Source: Myxococcus guangdongensis (lineage in GTDB: Bacteria; Myxococcota; Myxococcia; Myxococcales; Myxococcaceae). From it: 64,000 nucleotides of DNA. Within the stretch, counting starts at the first letter, position 1. Every line of letters begins with the position of its first letter. A model generated the notes under the pieces. That model saw nothing but the letters and a program-made list of their open reading frames with translations, did not search any database and was not told the DNA's origin. This document shows positions 36,152 to 44,139 of this stretch, piece by piece. Where the stretch lies: contig NZ_JAJVKW010000002.1 of NCBI RefSeq assembly GCF_024198255.1, positions 992,001 through 1,056,000 on the forward strand, read 5' to 3'. A program made the position numbers and the translations under genes.

Positions 36152-36673
36152 ATGACGAGCCCACACTTCCAGGGACCCGACTGGACGGCCGCACTTCATC
36201 ATCTTGAGCACGGGCCACTGTTCGCGTTCTCGGACTGGCCCCACCACGCCCTGCCGAGCATCGCCGCGGGCGTGTACTCCATCTGGAGAGACCCGCAGCT
36301 CGTCTACGTGGGAATGGCAGGCAGAGGCCCGCTCGTGGAGGAGTCCTCCTCCACCAAGACCCGGGGACTGACGGACCGGCTCAGGAGCCACGCCAGCGGA
36401 CGGCGCAGCGGCGACAACTTCTGTGTCTATGTTTGCGACCGGCTGGTGCTCCCCACCTTGTCACCCGAGGACATCCGACAGGTCGCGAGTGGAGCCCTGT
36501 CACTGGACGCGCGGACGCAGGCGTTCATCCACGCGCACCTCGGCTACCGGTTCGTGCAGGTCCCGGACGGCACGTCCGCCCTGAGCCTGGAGAACCAGGT
36601 CAAGGGTGGCGCCCTGTCCTGCGGCCCGCCCCTGCTCAATCCGGACACCCGCCGGAAAAACAAAGGGCCCTGA
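36152..36673 (+). CDS. GIY-YIG-like nuclease-domain protein
   Basis: A 173-residue protein with the GIY-YIG core in the order expected: GVYSIW at about residue 40, LVYVGMAGRG about 10 residues later, the basic helix TDRLRSHASGRRSGD with the conserved Arg, and a Glu in SALSLENQVKGG near the end. This family includes DNA-cutting and repair nucleases as well as stand-alone proteins of unknown role. No partner or mobile element is next to it. The last codons overlap the terminator hairpin of the tRNA gene on the other strand. The catalytic residues appear present, but I cannot tell the substrate. Confidence 0.8.
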   Translation: MTSPHFQGPDWTAALHHLEHGPLFAFSDWPHHALPSIAAGVYSIWRDPQLVYVGMAGRGPLVEESSSTKTRGLTDRLRSHASGRRSGDNFCVYVCDRLVLPTLSPEDIRQVASGALSLDARTQAFIHAHLGYRFVQVPDGTSALSLENQVKGGALSCGPPLLNPDTRRKNKGP

Positions 36674-36693
36674 ACCAGAGAGGTCCAGGGCCC
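36665..36693 (-). terminator. Intrinsic terminator of tRNA-Phe
   Basis: On the minus strand, a 12-bp stem (one mismatch, GGGCCC ends) with a 5-base loop is followed by TTTGTTTTT (36656-36664). It begins 17 bases after the tRNA 3' end, and its upstream part overlaps the stop codon of the GIY-YIG gene on the plus strand. Confidence 0.85.
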
Positions 36694-36709
36694 TGAAGTC
36701 TTCAACGTG

Positions 36710-36782
36710 TGCCCAGGGGCGGAATCGAACCACCGACACGGGGATTTTCAGTCCCCTGCTCTACCGACTGAGCTACCTGGGC
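36710..36782 (-). tRNA. tRNA-Phe (anticodon GAA)
   Basis: The 73-base cloverleaf has a 7-bp acceptor stem (GCCCAGG/CCTGGGC) with discriminator A, a D arm GCTC/GAGC, an anticodon arm GGGGA-CTGAAAA-TCCCC giving anticodon GAA, a variable loop GTGTC and a T arm GGTGG-TTCGATT-CCGCC. It closely resembles the E. coli tRNA-Phe. CCA is not encoded. A promoter and an intrinsic terminator flank it. Confidence 0.97.
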
Positions 36783-36809
36783 GTACGGGTCACCGCGAGA
36801 AGCCGCGCT

Positions 36810-36839
36810 CTCATATCGAGCCCGTCCCCAGGCCGTCAA
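36810..36839 (-). promoter_or_regulatory. Sigma-70-type promoter of tRNA-Phe
   Basis: On the minus strand, TTGACG (36834-36839) and TATGAG (36810-36815) are separated by 18 bases, with the tRNA 5' end 27 bases beyond the -10. The GC-rich stretch after the -10 resembles a stringent discriminator. Confidence 0.6.
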
Positions 36840-36856
36840 GCACCCATTTGACGGCC
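36831..36856. repeat. Perfect 9-bp inverted repeat overlapping the tRNA promoter
   Basis: GGCCGTCAA and TTGACGGCC flank an 8-base spacer. The element lies 13 bases after the sigma-factor stop on the minus strand and includes the -35 of the tRNA promoter. It may end sigma-factor transcription, bind a regulator, or both. Confidence 0.6.
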
Positions 36857-36869
36857 CTTCACCTCGTCG

Positions 36870-37664
36870 TCACGCCGCACGCGGCATCGCCTCCGCGTCC
36901 CAGGTCGTCAGACTGGCCGTGAGCCTCTTCTTCAGCTTGGCCCTCAGCCCCTGCTCGATCTGCCGGATGCGCACCGCCGTCACCCCGAAGCGCTGGGCCA
37001 GGAACTCCGCGCTCACCCCCTCCTCCACCATCATCCGCTCCTCCACCAACGCCCGCTCCCTCGCGTCCAGCTCCGGCCAGGCCTCCTCCACGCTCGCCCG
37101 CAGCCGCTCCGCCCACTGCGCCCGGTCCACCGAGTCCTCCTGCGACTCGAAGTCCCCCTCCAACACCTCCAGCCGCGTCACGTCCCCGTCCTGCGTCACC
37201 GGCGCGTCCAGCGACAAGTCCCTCGTCAGCGACTCCGCCGCCCGGGCCACGTCCTCCTCCTTCTTGCCCAGCGCGTCCGCCAGCCGCCGCACCACCTCCG
37301 GGTGACCCTCCCCCCACCGGGCCTCCAGCCGCGCCCGCTCCCGACGCAGCTGGAACACCACCCAGGGCGCCCGCCCACCCGCCATGCTCCAGTTGCGCCC
37401 CACGTACGCCCGGATGCGCGCCCGAATCCACTGACTCGCGTACGCCCCGAACGGAACGCCCCGGTCCTCGAACCGCCCCGCCGCCTCCATCAACCCGACG
37501 TTGCCCTCCGCCACCAGCTCGTCCTGCGGCAGCCCCGTCCAGCGGTACTTCCATGCCAGCCGCTCCACCAGTTTCAGGTGCTCGCGTACCCGCGCCTCGA
37601 CCACCGCGCCCGGCACCTCAAGCTCAGGGGACTCGCAGAACTCGTTCACCTTGATGGCTTCCAT
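36870..37664 (-). CDS. Alternative sigma factor, RpoH-like
   Basis: A 264-residue sigma-70 family factor. Region 2 is seen at LVERLAWKYRW, DELVAEGNVGLMEAAGRFEDRGVPFGAYASQWIRARIRAYVGRNW; region 3 follows; region 4 is LVEERMMVEEGVSAEFLAQRFGVTAVRIRQIEQGLRAKLKKRL. Region 1.1 is absent, so this is not the housekeeping factor. Length and region order fit the RpoH-like group to which the myxobacterial SigB, SigC and SigE factors belong, but I cannot name the regulon. The ATG at 37664 follows a strong GGAGGAGG-type site. A perfect hairpin lies 20-40 bases upstream. The gene is divergent from nhaR. Confidence 0.88.
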   Translation of the reverse strand: MEAIKVNEFCESPELEVPGAVVEARVREHLKLVERLAWKYRWTGLPQDELVAEGNVGLMEAAGRFEDRGVPFGAYASQWIRARIRAYVGRNWSMAGGRAPWVVFQLRRERARLEARWGEGHPEVVRRLADALGKKEEDVARAAESLTRDLSLDAPVTQDGDVTRLEVLEGDFESQEDSVDRAQWAERLRASVEEAWPELDARERALVEERMMVEEGVSAEFLAQRFGVTAVRIRQIEQGLRAKLKKRLTASLTTWDAEAMPRAA

Positions 37665-37683
37665 GGACCTCCTCCGGTTCATT

Positions 37684-37704
37684 CGCGGCGAACCAATCGC
37701 CGCG
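37684..37704 (-). promoter_or_regulatory. Dyad or 5'-UTR hairpin upstream of sigma factor
   Basis: An 8-bp perfect inverted repeat (CGCGGCGA/TCGCCGCG) with a 5-base centre lies 19 bases before the sigma-factor ATG, next to the Shine-Dalgarno. It could be an operator or an mRNA hairpin that limits translation. Confidence 0.5.
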
Positions 37705-37755
37705 AACGCCCCAAGGAATAAGTCACCGCCATTCTTAAAAAAATTAGGTAGTTTG

Positions 37756-37772
37756 AACCGAATCCATCGGTT
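37756..37772 (+). promoter_or_regulatory. Candidate NhaR operator dyad
   Basis: AACCGA-ATCCA-TCGGTT is a perfect 6-bp dyad, 12 bases before the nhaR start in the AT-rich divergent gap. LysR-type regulators bind such interrupted dyads (T-N11-A type) near their own gene. Confidence 0.5.
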
Positions 37773-37784
37773 ATTTCTAAGCTC

Positions 37785-38684
37785 ATGAGCTGGCTCAACT
37801 ACCACCATCTCCTGTATTTCTGGACGGTTGCGCGGGCGGGCAGCATCGCCAAGGCGGGCGAGGAATTGCACCTCGCCCAGCCGACCATCAGCAGCCAGCT
37901 CAAGCTGTTGGAGGAGTCGCTGGGCCACAAGCTCTTCGAGCGACAGGGCCGCAAGCTGGTCCTCACGGACGTGGGCCGCACCGTCATGCGGTACGCGGAC
38001 GAAATCTTCCGTCTGGGCAACGAGCTCAAGAACGTGGTCGCCGGCCTGCCCCCGGGTCAGCAGCTGCGACTCAACGTGGGCATCCTCGACGTCATCCCGA
38101 AGCTGGTGGCCGAGCAGTTGCTCAAGCCCGCGCTCGAGGCGGGGCCCTCCTTGCGCATCATCTGCCGCGAGGGCCCGCTGCCCCAGCTGCTCGCTTCCCT
38201 GGCGCTGCATGAGCTGGATGTGGTGCTCGCGGATGCGCCCAGCTCCGAGCCGGTCAGCGTCCGCTCCTTCAACCACTTGCTGGGCAAGTGCGGTGTGTCG
38301 TTCTTCGCGGCCAACAACCTGCGCCACCTGAAGAAGGACTTCCCCCGCTCACTCGATGGAGCGCCCATGCTGCTCCCCTCGGACGAGTCCTCCGTGCGCC
38401 GCTCGCTGGACCTCTGGTTCGAGCGACAGAACCTGCGCCCGCTCATCGCCGGCGACTTCGACGACAGCGCGCTGCTGCAGGCCTTCGGGCAGAGCGGCCA
38501 CGGCGTGTTCGCCCTGCCCTCCGTCATCGAGTCGCAGATGGAGCGCGCGTTCAACTGCTCCGTCATCGGGCGCACCGATGAAATCGAGACCTGCTTCTAC
38601 GCCATCACCGTCGAGCGCCGCCTGCGCCACCCCGCCGTCGTCGCCATCGCCGAGGCGGCGCGCTCGCAGATCTTCAGCGTGTGA
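37785..38684 (+). CDS. nhaR: LysR-family transcriptional activator NhaR
   Basis: A 299-residue regulator. The N-terminal winged helix-turn-helix reads SWLNYHHLLYFWTVARAGSIAKAGEELHLAQPTISSQLKLLEESLG, with the NYHHLLYFW start that is specific to NhaR. The ligand-binding domain follows (LRLNVGILDVIPKLVAEQLL, ELDVVLADAPSSEPV). NhaR proteins respond to sodium and control sodium/proton antiporter or exopolysaccharide genes; here no antiporter is adjacent. The divergent neighbour is an alternative sigma factor, so the shared AT-rich gap may tie the two together. The gene is intact; the ATG at 37785 is the only good start. Confidence 0.92.
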   Translation: MSWLNYHHLLYFWTVARAGSIAKAGEELHLAQPTISSQLKLLEESLGHKLFERQGRKLVLTDVGRTVMRYADEIFRLGNELKNVVAGLPPGQQLRLNVGILDVIPKLVAEQLLKPALEAGPSLRIICREGPLPQLLASLALHELDVVLADAPSSEPVSVRSFNHLLGKCGVSFFAANNLRHLKKDFPRSLDGAPMLLPSDESSVRRSLDLWFERQNLRPLIAGDFDDSALLQAFGQSGHGVFALPSVIESQMERAFNCSVIGRTDEIETCFYAITVERRLRHPAVVAIAEAARSQIFSV

Positions 38685-38691
38685 GCGGCCG

Positions 38692-40281
38692 TCACGGCGA
38701 CTCGCGGAACACCTCCACGCCCGCCACCACCGTCGCGAGGACTCGCGCGTCCACCAGGCCCCTCGCGGCGCCCTCCACCGGGTCCACGGACAGGGCCACG
38801 AAGTCCGCGTCCTGTCCCGGCGCCAGCCGTCCGCGCCGTGCCTCCTCGAACGACGCCCACGCGGGGCCCAGCGTGAAGCCCTCCAGGGCCTCTCGTCCCG
38901 ACAGGGCTTCTTCCGACCTCCAGCCGCCTTCGGGTCTGCCCGTGGCGTCCTGCCGCGTGCGCGCCGCATACAGGCCCGCCAGCACGTCGGGGTTCTCGAT
39001 GGGGAAGTCGCTGCCCAGCGCGAGGTTCGCGCCCGCGTCCTTCAGGCTGCGCCACGCGTAGGCTCCGCGCAGCCGCTCGCGGCCCAGCCTCGTCTCCGCC
39101 CAGGGCATGTCGCTGGTCGCGTGGGTGGGTTGCACGCTCGCCACGAGCTTCGCCGCGCCCAGCCGCGTGATGTCCTCGCGTCGGAGAATCTGCGCGTGCT
39201 CGACGCGGTGTCGAAGCGCCTGCGTCCCCGTCGCCTCCGACGCTCGCAGCAGCACGTCCACGACCAACGTATTGGCACGGTCTCCAATGGCGTGGATGCA
39301 GACCTGGAAGCCCCTCGCCATGAACGCGCGGGTCCTCGACTCCAGCTCCTCGGGTGACATCAACAACAGTCCGCGCTGGCCGGGCTCATCGCTGTAGTCC
39401 TCATGGAGCGCGGCGCCTCGGCTCCCCAATGCGCCATCCGCGAGGAACTTCACCGCGCGCATCGTCAACATCCGCCCCTGCCAGGGGCCCTGCTCCAGGT
39501 ACGCGTGCCGCTCGTCGCCCTGGCCCGCCGCCATCGCGTAGACGCGCAAGGGCAGCGCGCCCTGTGCGTCCCATTGCTGGAGGACACGGAAGGCATCCAG
39601 GTCCATGCCCGCGTCGTGGATGCCCGTCAGGCCCACCCGGGCACAGCGCTCCAGCGCCGCGCGCAGTCGCGTCTCGAGCTGGTCCTTCGTGGGCGGAGGC
39701 ATCGCCGCGGCGACCACGTCCATCGCGTTGTCCACGAGCACGCCCGTGGGCTCTCCCCGCGAGTCCCTCAGGATGCGGCCACCCTCGGGGTCTTGCGTGT
39801 CTCGGGTGATGCCCGCGCGGCGGAGCGCTTCGCCGTTCACCCACGCCGCATGATGGTCCACTCGCGTGAGGAACACGGGCGTCGATGGGAAGCGCGCATC
39901 GAGTTCTGCGCGTCCCGGGAAGGCTCCGCCGGGCCACTCGTTCTGGTCCCAGCCGCGTCCCAACAACCAGTCCCCCTGGAAGCTGGACGCGGGCGCCTGC
40001 GCCAGTCGACGCACCACCTCGTCCACCGATGGCGCCTTCTCCAGGCGCACCGTGGTGAGGCTCCGGCCCAGCCCGTGGATGTGCGCGTGCGCATCCACCA
40101 GACCCGGGACCACCGTGGCGTCACCCAGGTCCACCTCGCGCGCGCCCGGAGCGGCGGCTCGCACGTCCTCCGCCGAGCCCACCGCCAGCACGCGGCCATC
40201 GCGCACCGCCAAGGCCCGGGCCCGGGGATGCTCGGCATCCAGTGTCCAGATTCGCTCCGCCAGATAGACCGTGGTCGCCAC
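38692..40281 (-). CDS. YtcJ-type amidohydrolase (metal-dependent hydrolase)
   Basis: A 529-residue amidohydrolase-3 family protein. Metal-binding motifs are intact: DAHAHIHG after the first strand, KFLADGALGSRGA, HAIGDRANTLVVD, HRVEHAQI and LGSDFPIENPD. The N-terminal strand set (TLDAEHPRARALAVRDGRVLAVG) forms the usual composite beta-sandwich. The family hydrolyses amide or similar bonds and its substrates are mostly unknown, so no reaction is assigned. The GTG at 40281 is preferred because it is preceded by GGAGG with 6-base spacing and starts the conserved domain (ATTVYLAERIW). There is no signal peptide, so it is cytoplasmic. Confidence 0.9.
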   Translation of the reverse strand: MATTVYLAERIWTLDAEHPRARALAVRDGRVLAVGSAEDVRAAAPGAREVDLGDATVVPGLVDAHAHIHGLGRSLTTVRLEKAPSVDEVVRRLAQAPASSFQGDWLLGRGWDQNEWPGGAFPGRAELDARFPSTPVFLTRVDHHAAWVNGEALRRAGITRDTQDPEGGRILRDSRGEPTGVLVDNAMDVVAAAMPPPTKDQLETRLRAALERCARVGLTGIHDAGMDLDAFRVLQQWDAQGALPLRVYAMAAGQGDERHAYLEQGPWQGRMLTMRAVKFLADGALGSRGAALHEDYSDEPGQRGLLLMSPEELESRTRAFMARGFQVCIHAIGDRANTLVVDVLLRASEATGTQALRHRVEHAQILRREDITRLGAAKLVASVQPTHATSDMPWAETRLGRERLRGAYAWRSLKDAGANLALGSDFPIENPDVLAGLYAARTRQDATGRPEGGWRSEEALSGREALEGFTLGPAWASFEEARRGRLAPGQDADFVALSVDPVEGAARGLVDARVLATVVAGVEVFRESP

Positions 40282-40456
40282 CGTGCGCCTCCGTGGGTGC
40301 CTGCCTGTGTGCCCGCGCACTGTGCGCGAGCCCTGGCGTGCTGTCACGGACGGCGTCCAGATGGCCCGGCACGGATGCTCCTGACGGAGACATCCGCGCC
40401 GCTCGAGTCATGACGATGGCTGTGGACGACAAGGTTCGGCGGTGCGGCCTCGGTCG

Positions 40457-40669
40457 CTACGGAGTCTCCGTCGTGCCCGCGTCCGCCTCGGTGGGCATGG
40501 GCGTGGCGGGACCGGGCGGGTCGTCCGGCACCGTCTGCACGGGCTCTCTCACCTGATCAGGCCCCTGTATCGGCGCCTGCGTCTCCGTCCCGGGAGGCTG
40601 CGTGGTCTTACAGGCGAACGCCGCGGTGGCGCCCAGGCCCAGAGCTGCGATGAGAACGACACGGCGCAT
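40457..40669 (-). CDS. Small Pro-rich lipoprotein
   Basis: A 70-residue lipoprotein with a lipobox (GATAAFAC) followed by a Pro/Thr/Gln-rich tail (KTTQPPGTETQAPIQGPDQV) without a folded domain. It begins at an ATG with a strong GAGGAGG site. It may be an outer-membrane spacer or a Lpp-like small lipoprotein; the function is not readable. Confidence 0.72.
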   Translation of the reverse strand: MRRVVLIAALGLGATAAFACKTTQPPGTETQAPIQGPDQVREPVQTVPDDPPGPATPMPTEADAGTTETP

Positions 40670-40900
40670 GAATCCTCCTCGTCCAAGATGATGGGACTGC
40701 CTCTGGCGGCCCATGCCGCGCGAACCTCCTGAAGCAATGTGGGGTCTGACGCCTGGTCCCACCACCCGGTGACCGACCGGGCATGCGGGCGCTCGCTCAC
40801 GATGCCGGATACCGGACATGCGGAGGGACCTTCAGGAACGGGCCGTGGGCCATGAGCACCGTTGTGCTGGGAGGGACTCACCCCTGGGAGCTTCACGGCC

Positions 40901-41287
40901 ATGCGGGATGTCGTCGACGCCGACAAGCGAGCACTCGCCACGCACCGTGGCGTCAGGCTCCCGCTCCGCGCCGAGCATCTGCGTGGAGCACGCGCTCAAC
41001 CTCTGAGTGCAGCGTCTGGCGGTAAAGGCGTCTGGGACATCCTCCGCGCCCTGGTGTCACGCGACCCCCACTCTTCCATCCATGCCAACGGAGAGCATCT
41101 CCACGGCGATGAGGCGCCCGCTCGGCACCTCGACAACGTCCACCTGTTGATGTCGCGCTTCGCGGACCGAGGCAACGAGACCGATTGGAAATGGAAGTCG
41201 TGCGGCAATGGCTTTGACATCGAGGCGGATTGGACGCGCGACGTCGCCCAGCGGGACACCTCCCACGGCTCGCTCCGGGAGGTGTGA
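40901..41287 (+). CDS. Hypothetical protein ahead of the NfeD gene
   Basis: A 128-residue frame with G/C-biased third positions, best in its second half (HANGEHLHGDEAPARHL, FADRGNETDWKWKSCGNGFD, IEADWTRDVAQR). It starts at an ATG after GGGAG and ends 1 base before the NfeD GTG, whose ribosome site lies inside its last codons. No signal, membrane segment or known motif is visible. It could be real or a chance frame. The 231 bases before it hold no other gene. Confidence 0.45.
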   Translation: MRDVVDADKRALATHRGVRLPLRAEHLRGARAQPLSAASGGKGVWDILRALVSRDPHSSIHANGEHLHGDEAPARHLDNVHLLMSRFADRGNETDWKWKSCGNGFDIEADWTRDVAQRDTSHGSLREV

Positions 41288-41288
41288 C

Positions 41289-42656
41289 GTGTGGCCATCT
41301 CGTTCCTCGGCACTTCGACACACGCGACGACTCGGTGCGATGGGGCTCTTGTTGTCACTGTCGCTGGGGTTGCTCGCGGCGACACCGTCGACAGAGGCTC
41401 CTCACGACACGGTGGCTCGCTGTGAGTTGGATGGCGTGGTCGACTCCGGTTCGGGCGCCTATCTGGTCGACTGCGTGCGGCGCGCGGAGTTGGGTGGGCA
41501 CTCGGCGCTGCTGGTCCGACTGGATACGCCGGGTGGCTCGCTGGAGGCCACGAATGCCATCGTGCGCGCCTTCCTGGGCGCGTCCGTGCCCGTGCTCGTC
41601 TGGGTGGGACCCTCCGGCGCGCATGCGGGCAGCGCGGGCGTGTTCATCACCCTCGCATCGAATGTGGCCGCCATGGCCCCGGGGACCCGAATCGGCGCCG
41701 CACATCCCGTGGTGGGACTCACCGGCGAGGACCCGGAGAAGGCGGGAGGCGCGCAGCTCGCGCGGAAGGTGGAGAACGACACCGTCGCCTTCGCGGAGAG
41801 CATCGCGCGACAACGCGGACGCAATGTCACCTGGGCCGCCTCCGCCGTGCGCGCCAGTGTCGCCGTCAGCGCGGACCAGGCGCGTGAGCTGCGCGTGGTG
41901 GAGTACCTGGCCTCCAGTGAGGAGGAGTTCCTCGACCAGGTGAATGGACGCGCGGTCCAGGTGGCCAGCGGGGACACCGTACGTCTGGACACTCGCGATG
42001 CGCGATTCGTGGACCTGACGCCTGGACTGTCACAACGACTGGTCCATGCGCTCGCGCATCCCTCGCTCGTCTACCTGTTGTTCCTCATGGCCGCGCTCGG
42101 GCTCGTCATCGAGCTGACCCATCCGGGCGGCATCGCTCCGGGGCTCCTCGGCGCGGTGGCGCTGGTGCTCGCGTTGATGGCTTCGTCGGCGCTGCCCGTT
42201 CGCATGGGGGCACTGCTGTTGTTGCTGCTCGGCGTGGCGCTCATCGTGGCGGAGCTGTTCGTCACCAGTGGGCTGCTCGGCGCCTCGGGGGTCGTGCTGT
42301 TGGGATTGGGGGGACTGTTCCTCGTGGACCGGTTCGACCCGGGCTGGTTCGTGGACCCGTCCTTCCGTGTGACGTGGGCGTGGTTGATTCCCACCACGCT
42401 GGTGCTCGCGGGAGCCACGGCCTACATCGCGTGGCGGGGTGCGCAGACGCGCCGGTTGCCGCAGCTCGGCGGTGACGCGGGGCTCATCGGTGAGGAGGGC
42501 ACCACGCTCTCGCCGACTTCGCCCGAGCACGGCGAGGTCTTCGTCCACGGTGAGCGCTGGCGCGCCACCTCCCCCAAGCCCATCCACAGGGGCGCTCACG
42601 TGGTGGTCCGTCGTGTGGACGGGCTCACCCTCTTCGTCGACGAGGTGAAGCCATGA
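41289..42656 (+). CDS. NfeD-family membrane serine protease (long form)
   Basis: A 455-residue membrane protein. A signal segment ([14 protein letters not shown]) precedes a ClpP-like protease domain with [19 protein letters not shown], the nucleophile Ser115 in [14 protein letters not shown] and Lys160 in [14 protein letters not shown], the Ser-Lys pair of NfeD1b proteases. Four to five transmembrane helices follow ([31 protein letters not shown]), then a C-terminal OB-fold domain. These proteases cut membrane-associated partners such as slipins, and a slipin gene follows with a 4-base overlap. GTG 41289 is chosen because it has a GGGAGG site; ATG 41340 is the alternative. Confidence 0.9.
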   Translation: MWPSRSSALRHTRRLGAMGLLLSLSLGLLAATPSTEAPHDTVARCELDGVVDSGSGAYLVDCVRRAELGGHSALLVRLDTPGGSLEATNAIVRAFLGASVPVLVWVGPSGAHAGSAGVFITLASNVAAMAPGTRIGAAHPVVGLTGEDPEKAGGAQLARKVENDTVAFAESIARQRGRNVTWAASAVRASVAVSADQARELRVVEYLASSEEEFLDQVNGRAVQVASGDTVRLDTRDARFVDLTPGLSQRLVHALAHPSLVYLLFLMAALGLVIELTHPGGIAPGLLGAVALVLALMASSALPVRMGALLLLLLGVALIVAELFVTSGLLGASGVVLLGLGGLFLVDRFDPGWFVDPSFRVTWAWLIPTTLVLAGATAYIAWRGAQTRRLPQLGGDAGLIGEEGTTLSPTSPEHGEVFVHGERWRATSPKPIHRGAHVVVRRVDGLTLFVDEVKP

Positions 42657-43492
42657 CCGACGTGTTCGGACTGCTCGGGTTCCTCATCCCCCTGGGCGTC
42701 GTCTTCCTGCTGTTCCTCTCCGGAGTGCGCATCGTCAACGAGTACCAGAACGGCGTGGTGTTCCGCCTGGGACGCTACGTGGGGCTGAAGCGCGCGGGCT
42801 TCCGCTGGCTCATCCCCTTCGTGGAGCGCATGGTCATCATCGACCTGCGCACCGTGGCTCGCGACGTGCCGCCCCAGGACGTCATCACTCGAGACAACGT
42901 CAGCGTGAAGGTCAACGCCGTCGTCTACTTCCGCGTCATCCAGGCGGACAAGGCCGTGCTCCAGGTGGAGGACTATCTCTACGCCACCAGTCAGCTCGCG
43001 CAGACCACGCTGCGCGCGATTCTGGGGCAGGTGGAGCTGGACCAGTTGCTCACGGAGCGCGAGCGCATCAACCGCGAAATCCAGCAGGTGCTCGACGCGC
43101 ACACGGACCCGTGGGGCATCAAGGTCTCCAACGTGGAGGTGAAGCACATCGACCTGCCGCTGGAGATGCAGCGAGCCATCGCGCGACAGGCCGAAGCGGA
43201 GCGCGAGCGACGCGCGAAGATCATCGCCGCCGAGGGCGAGCACCAGGCCGCCGAGAAGCTCGCCATGGCGGCGGACGTGCTCAGCCGCAATCCGGCCACG
43301 CTCCAGCTCCGCTATCTCCAGACGTTGGTGGAGATCACGACGGGCGGCAACCACACCATCCTCCCCATCCCGCTCGACATCCTGCGCGCCGTCGGCGCCG
43401 CGGCAGCCCGGAGCGGCTTCGGCTCGCGTGACGACTCACGCCATGAGTTCGACGACGATGACGAGGGCCCTCCCGCGGGCGGGCTCAGCTGA
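42653..43492 (+). CDS. Slipin / SPFH (Band 7) membrane protein
   Basis: A 279-residue stomatin-like protein. One membrane hairpin ([18 protein letters not shown]) is followed by the SPFH domain ([59 protein letters not shown]) and a coiled coil ([34 protein letters not shown]). Slipins form ring-like assemblies in detergent-resistant membrane zones. The ATGA overlap with the NfeD protease gene matches the well-known stomatin operon pairing. The tail is acidic (DDDDEGPP). Confidence 0.94.
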   Translation: MTDVFGLLGFLIPLGVVFLLFLSGVRIVNEYQNGVVFRLGRYVGLKRAGFRWLIPFVERMVIIDLRTVARDVPPQDVITRDNVSVKVNAVVYFRVIQADKAVLQVEDYLYATSQLAQTTLRAILGQVELDQLLTERERINREIQQVLDAHTDPWGIKVSNVEVKHIDLPLEMQRAIARQAEAERERRAKIIAAEGEHQAAEKLAMAADVLSRNPATLQLRYLQTLVEITTGGNHTILPIPLDILRAVGAAAARSGFGSRDDSRHEFDDDDEGPPAGGLS

Positions 43493-43498
43493 GCCCCC

Positions 43499-43981
43499 CT
43501 AACGCACCGGCGGCGCGCGCTTACTGCCGAAGAGTTCCTCGCGCTCGAGTTGGATGGCCAGCCGGCTCAGTCTCAGCGAAGCCAACGCCAGCACCGCCAC
43601 CGCGCCCAGCAACAACACGCCCAGGGCGAACGCCACCACCGGCAACGGCTCCGGGATGTCGAGCTGACGCTTCGTCAGGTACAAGAGCGACGTCACCACG
43701 AATGACAACAGCGCCGTGTACGTGAGCGCGATGGCCCTCGCCAGAATCGCGTGTCGCCGGTCCAGGATGTCCACCTCCTGCCGCAACACCTCCCGCCGAG
43801 TGTGCCCCTCCGGCAACAGCCGCACCTCCCGCAACATCTCCCGCATCCGCGTCGTCATCCGCGCAATCTGATTGTCCAACCCCGTCGCTACGATGCCGCA
43901 CGCCGACACCATCACCGCCGGCGTCACCGCCGTCCCAATCAACCGTATCGACGAGACATCCAACCCTTCCGCACCGTTCAT
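43499..43981 (-). CDS. DUF2721-like membrane protein
   Basis: A 160-residue protein with three hydrophobic segments: IGTAVTPAVMVSACGIVATGL at the N-terminus, IALTYTALLSFVVTSLLYL in the middle and VVAFALGVLLLGAVAVLALASL near the end. Between them is a charged helix (NQIARMTTRMREMLREVRLL). This order fits DUF2721. The ATG at 43981 lies behind a G-rich run that gives close Shine-Dalgarno spacing; an upstream ATG at 44030 cannot be excluded. It is divergent from the MerR-like regulator across a gap filled with regularly spaced boxes, so both may share control. Confidence 0.75.
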   Translation of the reverse strand: MNGAEGLDVSSIRLIGTAVTPAVMVSACGIVATGLDNQIARMTTRMREMLREVRLLPEGHTRREVLRQEVDILDRRHAILARAIALTYTALLSFVVTSLLYLTKRQLDIPEPLPVVAFALGVLLLGAVAVLALASLRLSRLAIQLEREELFGSKRAPPVR

Positions 43982-44030
43982 CCCCCCTCTGTTCCACCCC
44001 GCCCCACCCCGCGCAACCCGCCCGGTCATC

Positions 44031-44109
44031 TCGACACCAGCACTGTCCAATCCGACACCAACCCACCCTCCATCTCGACACCGCGCTCCCAACAATTCGA
44101 CACTGTCGA
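44031..44109. promoter_or_regulatory. Four TCGACAC boxes phased at about 22 bp
   Basis: Copies of (T/C)CGACAC start at 44031, 44052, 44075 and 44097, spaced 21, 23 and 22 bases, with an ATC/AAT-type prefix. The last one is part of a palindrome (TCGACA-C-TGTCGA). They sit between the divergent DUF2721 and MerR-like genes. Spacing of two helical turns places all boxes on one face of the DNA, as expected for cooperative regulator binding. Confidence 0.7.
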
Positions 44110-44110
44110 C

Positions 44111-44139
44111 TTGACAGTAACCATGTCGAATCCTACTGT
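44111..44139 (+). promoter_or_regulatory. Sigma-70-type promoter overlapping the MerR start
   Basis: A consensus TTGACA (44111-44116) and TACTGT (44134-44139) are 17 bases apart. Transcription would start near 44146, inside the frame that begins at ATG 44123 and beside the in-frame GTG at 44147. Confidence 0.5.
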
